DNA of 64,000 bases. It comes from Diaphorobacter ruginosibacter (GTDB taxonomy: Bacteria; Pseudomonadota; Gammaproteobacteria; Burkholderiales; Burkholderiaceae_C). The first letter of the stretch is position 1. Each line of letters begins with the position of its first letter. The stretch spans positions 4,526,001 through 4,590,000 of the forward strand of contig NZ_CP060714.1 of the NCBI RefSeq assembly GCF_014395975.1, written 5' to 3'. Of this stretch, positions 61,747 to 64,000 are shown piece by piece. Below the pieces are notes generated by a model, which saw nothing but the letters and a program-made list of their open reading frames with translations, had not been told where the DNA came from and did no database searches. The position numbers and the translations under genes were made by a program.

Positions 61747-63324
61747 TCATTGCGCGGTGAGCACGACCTTCTCGATCTCGCCCACCCAGTGGGCGGCACC
61801 CAGCTTGCCTTGGGCGAAGCTGGCCACCACATCGAACACCGCGTCGCTGAAGCCACCCACATTCAGGATGTCGGCGCGCTCCATCGCCTGCGTCGTTCCA
61901 TAGGGCTGGATGTCGATGCACACCAGCTTCGCACGGGGGTTGCGTTGCTTGATGCGTTCCCACTCCAGCATCGTCGCCGTGGCGCCGCGGCGGTTTCCGT
62001 CCACCCAGGACTCGTTGTCCGAGACCATGATGACCAGGTCCACCTTGGCCTTTTCGTCGGCCAGCAGCTTCAGGGGCGCGCTGCAGTTGGTTCCGCCTCC
62101 ACCGATCTTCGCGAGCTTCTGTGCATTGGTCATCACGGAATCCCGGCCGTTCAGCTTGAGCTTCACCACCGCCTGCTCGAATGGCAGCACACGTGCATCG
62201 CCGTTCTTGCGCAGCACCGCAGCCGCCATCAGGCCTGCCACGTCGATGCAGCGCACCTTGGACGAGGCCGATCCACGATACCCGGTGACGATGGTGCTCA
62301 TCGAGCCCGACACGTCGGGGCACACCACCACGTTGCCTTCGAAGCGCGGCACGTTGGAGAGCGCGATTTCCATCGCGTCCTGCAAGGCGTTGCGCACGGC
62401 GGCAGGTATCTGGTCGTCCGTGGCCATGTAGGCCGCCAGCAGCTGGTAGGGCATCACCCGGGCCCTGGCGATGGCGTTCGCATCACGCAGCTTGCGCGCG
62501 ATCACGTCCGTCATTCCGGGCAGCCTGAACACCTCGTTGCGGGCGAAGGTGTTCAGATTCTGGCGAACCATCTGCCACGATCCCTTCCTGGCGATCTCCG
62601 CCCATTGCTTGTTGTACAAGGCCAGGGCCGTCAGCATCTGGAAGGGCACGTCGGGCACGTCGAGCGAAACCACGCCCTTGGCGTTATCGCGCTTGAAGCG
62701 TTCGAACGCCTGCGTGATGGGCGGCAGATCGGCCTCGTTGAAGGGCTTTCCGATCAGCCATGCGAACCACGCGGCACGCCAGGCCTCGGCAGGCTTGGGG
62801 TGAACCATCTTCACCACGTCGGCGAGCGAAGGCGTGTTACCTACCGCGGCGTTCAGCAATTGCTTCTCGGATGCCGTCAGCAACCAGTTCTGCACCAGCT
62901 TCTTGGGACGCGTTCCCAGCGACTTGCGGCCCATGGCGCCGCTTCGCACCACCTGCACGAAGTTGCGCAGCATCTTGCCGTTGTCGATCACGCGGCCGAA
63001 CACCTGCGCAAGCAGCTCGGTGTTCCACACGGCGAGCGCGGCGGCCAGCGTGGCAGGCATGTCCTTCATGTAGCCGCGTTCGCGGGCATAGACGGCAGTC
63101 TTGGCGGTGAACTCGTTATCCACCGTCAACACCAGGTTGGCGAGCTGGTCCAGCTGATCCTCAGCGCTGGCGTAGAAAGTCTGGCCCAGGCAACCGGTGA
63201 CCGCGATCTGCGCAAGCTGATGGCGCGGCTCGAACGCATATGCGCCGGAACCTGCGTTGTTCAGCGTGTTGGCCGGGGCCAGTGTTGCGCTGTTGCGGGT
63301 AGAGAAGAGTTGCGTGTTGACCAT
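61747..63324 (-). CDS. rsr: Ro60 homologue Rsr (TROVE and vWA domains)
   Basis: About 525 aa. The TROVE/HEAT-repeat ring fills about the first 350 residues (AVTGCLGQTFYASAEDQLDQL; WLLTASEKQLLNAAVGNTPS; VPFQMLTALALYNKQW; ARARVMPYQLLAAYMAT). The C-terminal von Willebrand A domain has a full MIDAS: VCPDVSGSMST (DxSxS), GGGGTNCS (Thr), VSDNESW (Asp). Ro60-type proteins bind Y RNAs outside the ring and 3' ends of misfolded RNAs in its hole, and in bacteria guide exonuclease digestion. AGGA 8 nt before the ATG. First gene after the sigma-54 promoter. Confidence 0.95.
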   Translation of the reverse strand: MVNTQLFSTRNSATLAPANTLNNAGSGAYAFEPRHQLAQIAVTGCLGQTFYASAEDQLDQLANLVLTVDNEFTAKTAVYARERGYMKDMPATLAAALAVWNTELLAQVFGRVIDNGKMLRNFVQVVRSGAMGRKSLGTRPKKLVQNWLLTASEKQLLNAAVGNTPSLADVVKMVHPKPAEAWRAAWFAWLIGKPFNEADLPPITQAFERFKRDNAKGVVSLDVPDVPFQMLTALALYNKQWAEIARKGSWQMVRQNLNTFARNEVFRLPGMTDVIARKLRDANAIARARVMPYQLLAAYMATDDQIPAAVRNALQDAMEIALSNVPRFEGNVVVCPDVSGSMSTIVTGYRGSASSKVRCIDVAGLMAAAVLRKNGDARVLPFEQAVVKLKLNGRDSVMTNAQKLAKIGGGGTNCSAPLKLLADEKAKVDLVIMVSDNESWVDGNRRGATATMLEWERIKQRNPRAKLVCIDIQPYGTTQAMERADILNVGGFSDAVFDVVASFAQGKLGAAHWVGEIEKVVLTAQ

Positions 63325-63397
63325 GATGACTTTCCTTTCGTCCTTGCTTTCCTTGTTTCTCGGATCTGTTGTTCAACTTGTGTTGTGCCTTCTTTAT

Positions 63398-63413
63398 TGC
63401 AACGGGTGTGCCA
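63398..63413 (-). promoter_or_regulatory. Sigma-54 promoter of the rsr-Y RNA-rtcBA operon
   Basis: On the rsr strand TGGCAC-ACCCG-TTGCA is a perfect -24/-12 consensus, 74 nt before the rsr start. RtcR, encoded divergently, is a sigma-54 activator. The 63414-63554 stretch is strikingly AT-rich and presumably holds its upstream binding sites and the rtcR promoter. Confidence 0.9.
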
Positions 63414-63554
63414 ACTTTCTCCTCATGGCGCTTGGTTTGTATAACTTATTGATTTCATTTGATAAATTTCTTTATTCGGAAGATTGCCTAAAAAAATTGC
63501 AACTTCGTTTGTGAATAAAACTAGAATTAAAGATAGTGAATTAGAAAATTGGAT

Positions 63555-64000
<446 letters not shown>

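Overview
The window is GC-rich DNA with dense, mostly leftward- and rightward-running operons typical of a betaproteobacterium. The gene content points to the family Comamonadaceae (Delftia/Comamonas/Acidovorax-like), judged from recall of family traits and not from a search. The pointers are several orphan Bug/TctC tricarboxylate-type binding proteins, a urt-ure urea cluster, an assimilatory nas cluster, and hairpin-rich intergenic repeats.

Layout. Positions 1-4.5 kb hold leuA with a leucine leader peptide, an inverted pair of intergenic repeats, an AT-rich stretch and a MocR-type regulator. Positions 4.6-9.6 kb hold a DEDDh exonuclease, DinG and a UvrD-like helicase. Positions 9.6-11.4 kb hold hom (homoserine dehydrogenase) behind a Thr/Ile attenuator. 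Positions 11.4-23 kb are a complete nitrate-assimilation unit: a NIT-ANTAR antiterminator (NasR type), a nitrate ABC transporter, nitrite reductase NirBD, nitrate reductase NasA and the siroheme methyltransferase. Two ANTAR two-hairpin leaders sit ahead of its two operons. An OsmC protein follows, then a heavy-metal RND efflux system with its two-component regulators (23.7-31.7 kb), a YddG-like exporter and a cysteine-cluster protein. Positions 33-46 kb carry urea uptake (urtABCDE), ureD, and divergently ureA-hupE-ureBC...ureEFG. Positions 46-58.7 kb carry two small catabolic clusters with IclR and LysR regulators, three orphan Bug proteins, a CoA-transferase, an enoyl-CoA hydratase, a thiol dioxygenase, a TPP enzyme, a LigI-like lactonase and an SDR. 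Positions 58.6-64 kb are an RNA-repair operon: rtcA, rtcB, a tandem array of four Y RNAs, the Ro60 homologue rsr, and divergent rtcR (cut by the window end).

The most interesting part is 61.1-61.7 kb. Four Y RNA genes lie in tandem between rsr and rtcB. They share a Ro-binding core but differ in their outer domain. One has no tRNA-like part, one has only a T arm and a capped minihelix, and two have full tRNA-like folds in circularly permuted order. A near-consensus sigma-54 promoter drives the operon away from rtcR.

Regulation by leader RNA and sigma-54 is a theme of the window. By eye there are six sigma-54 (-24/-12) elements: nasR, nrtA, nirB, urtA, ureA and rsr. The first five fit nitrogen control through NtrC and the last fits RtcR. 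Four cis-acting transcription attenuators are readable: leuA, hom, nrtA and nirB. No CRISPR array, rRNA, canonical tRNA, prophage or insertion sequence was recognised.
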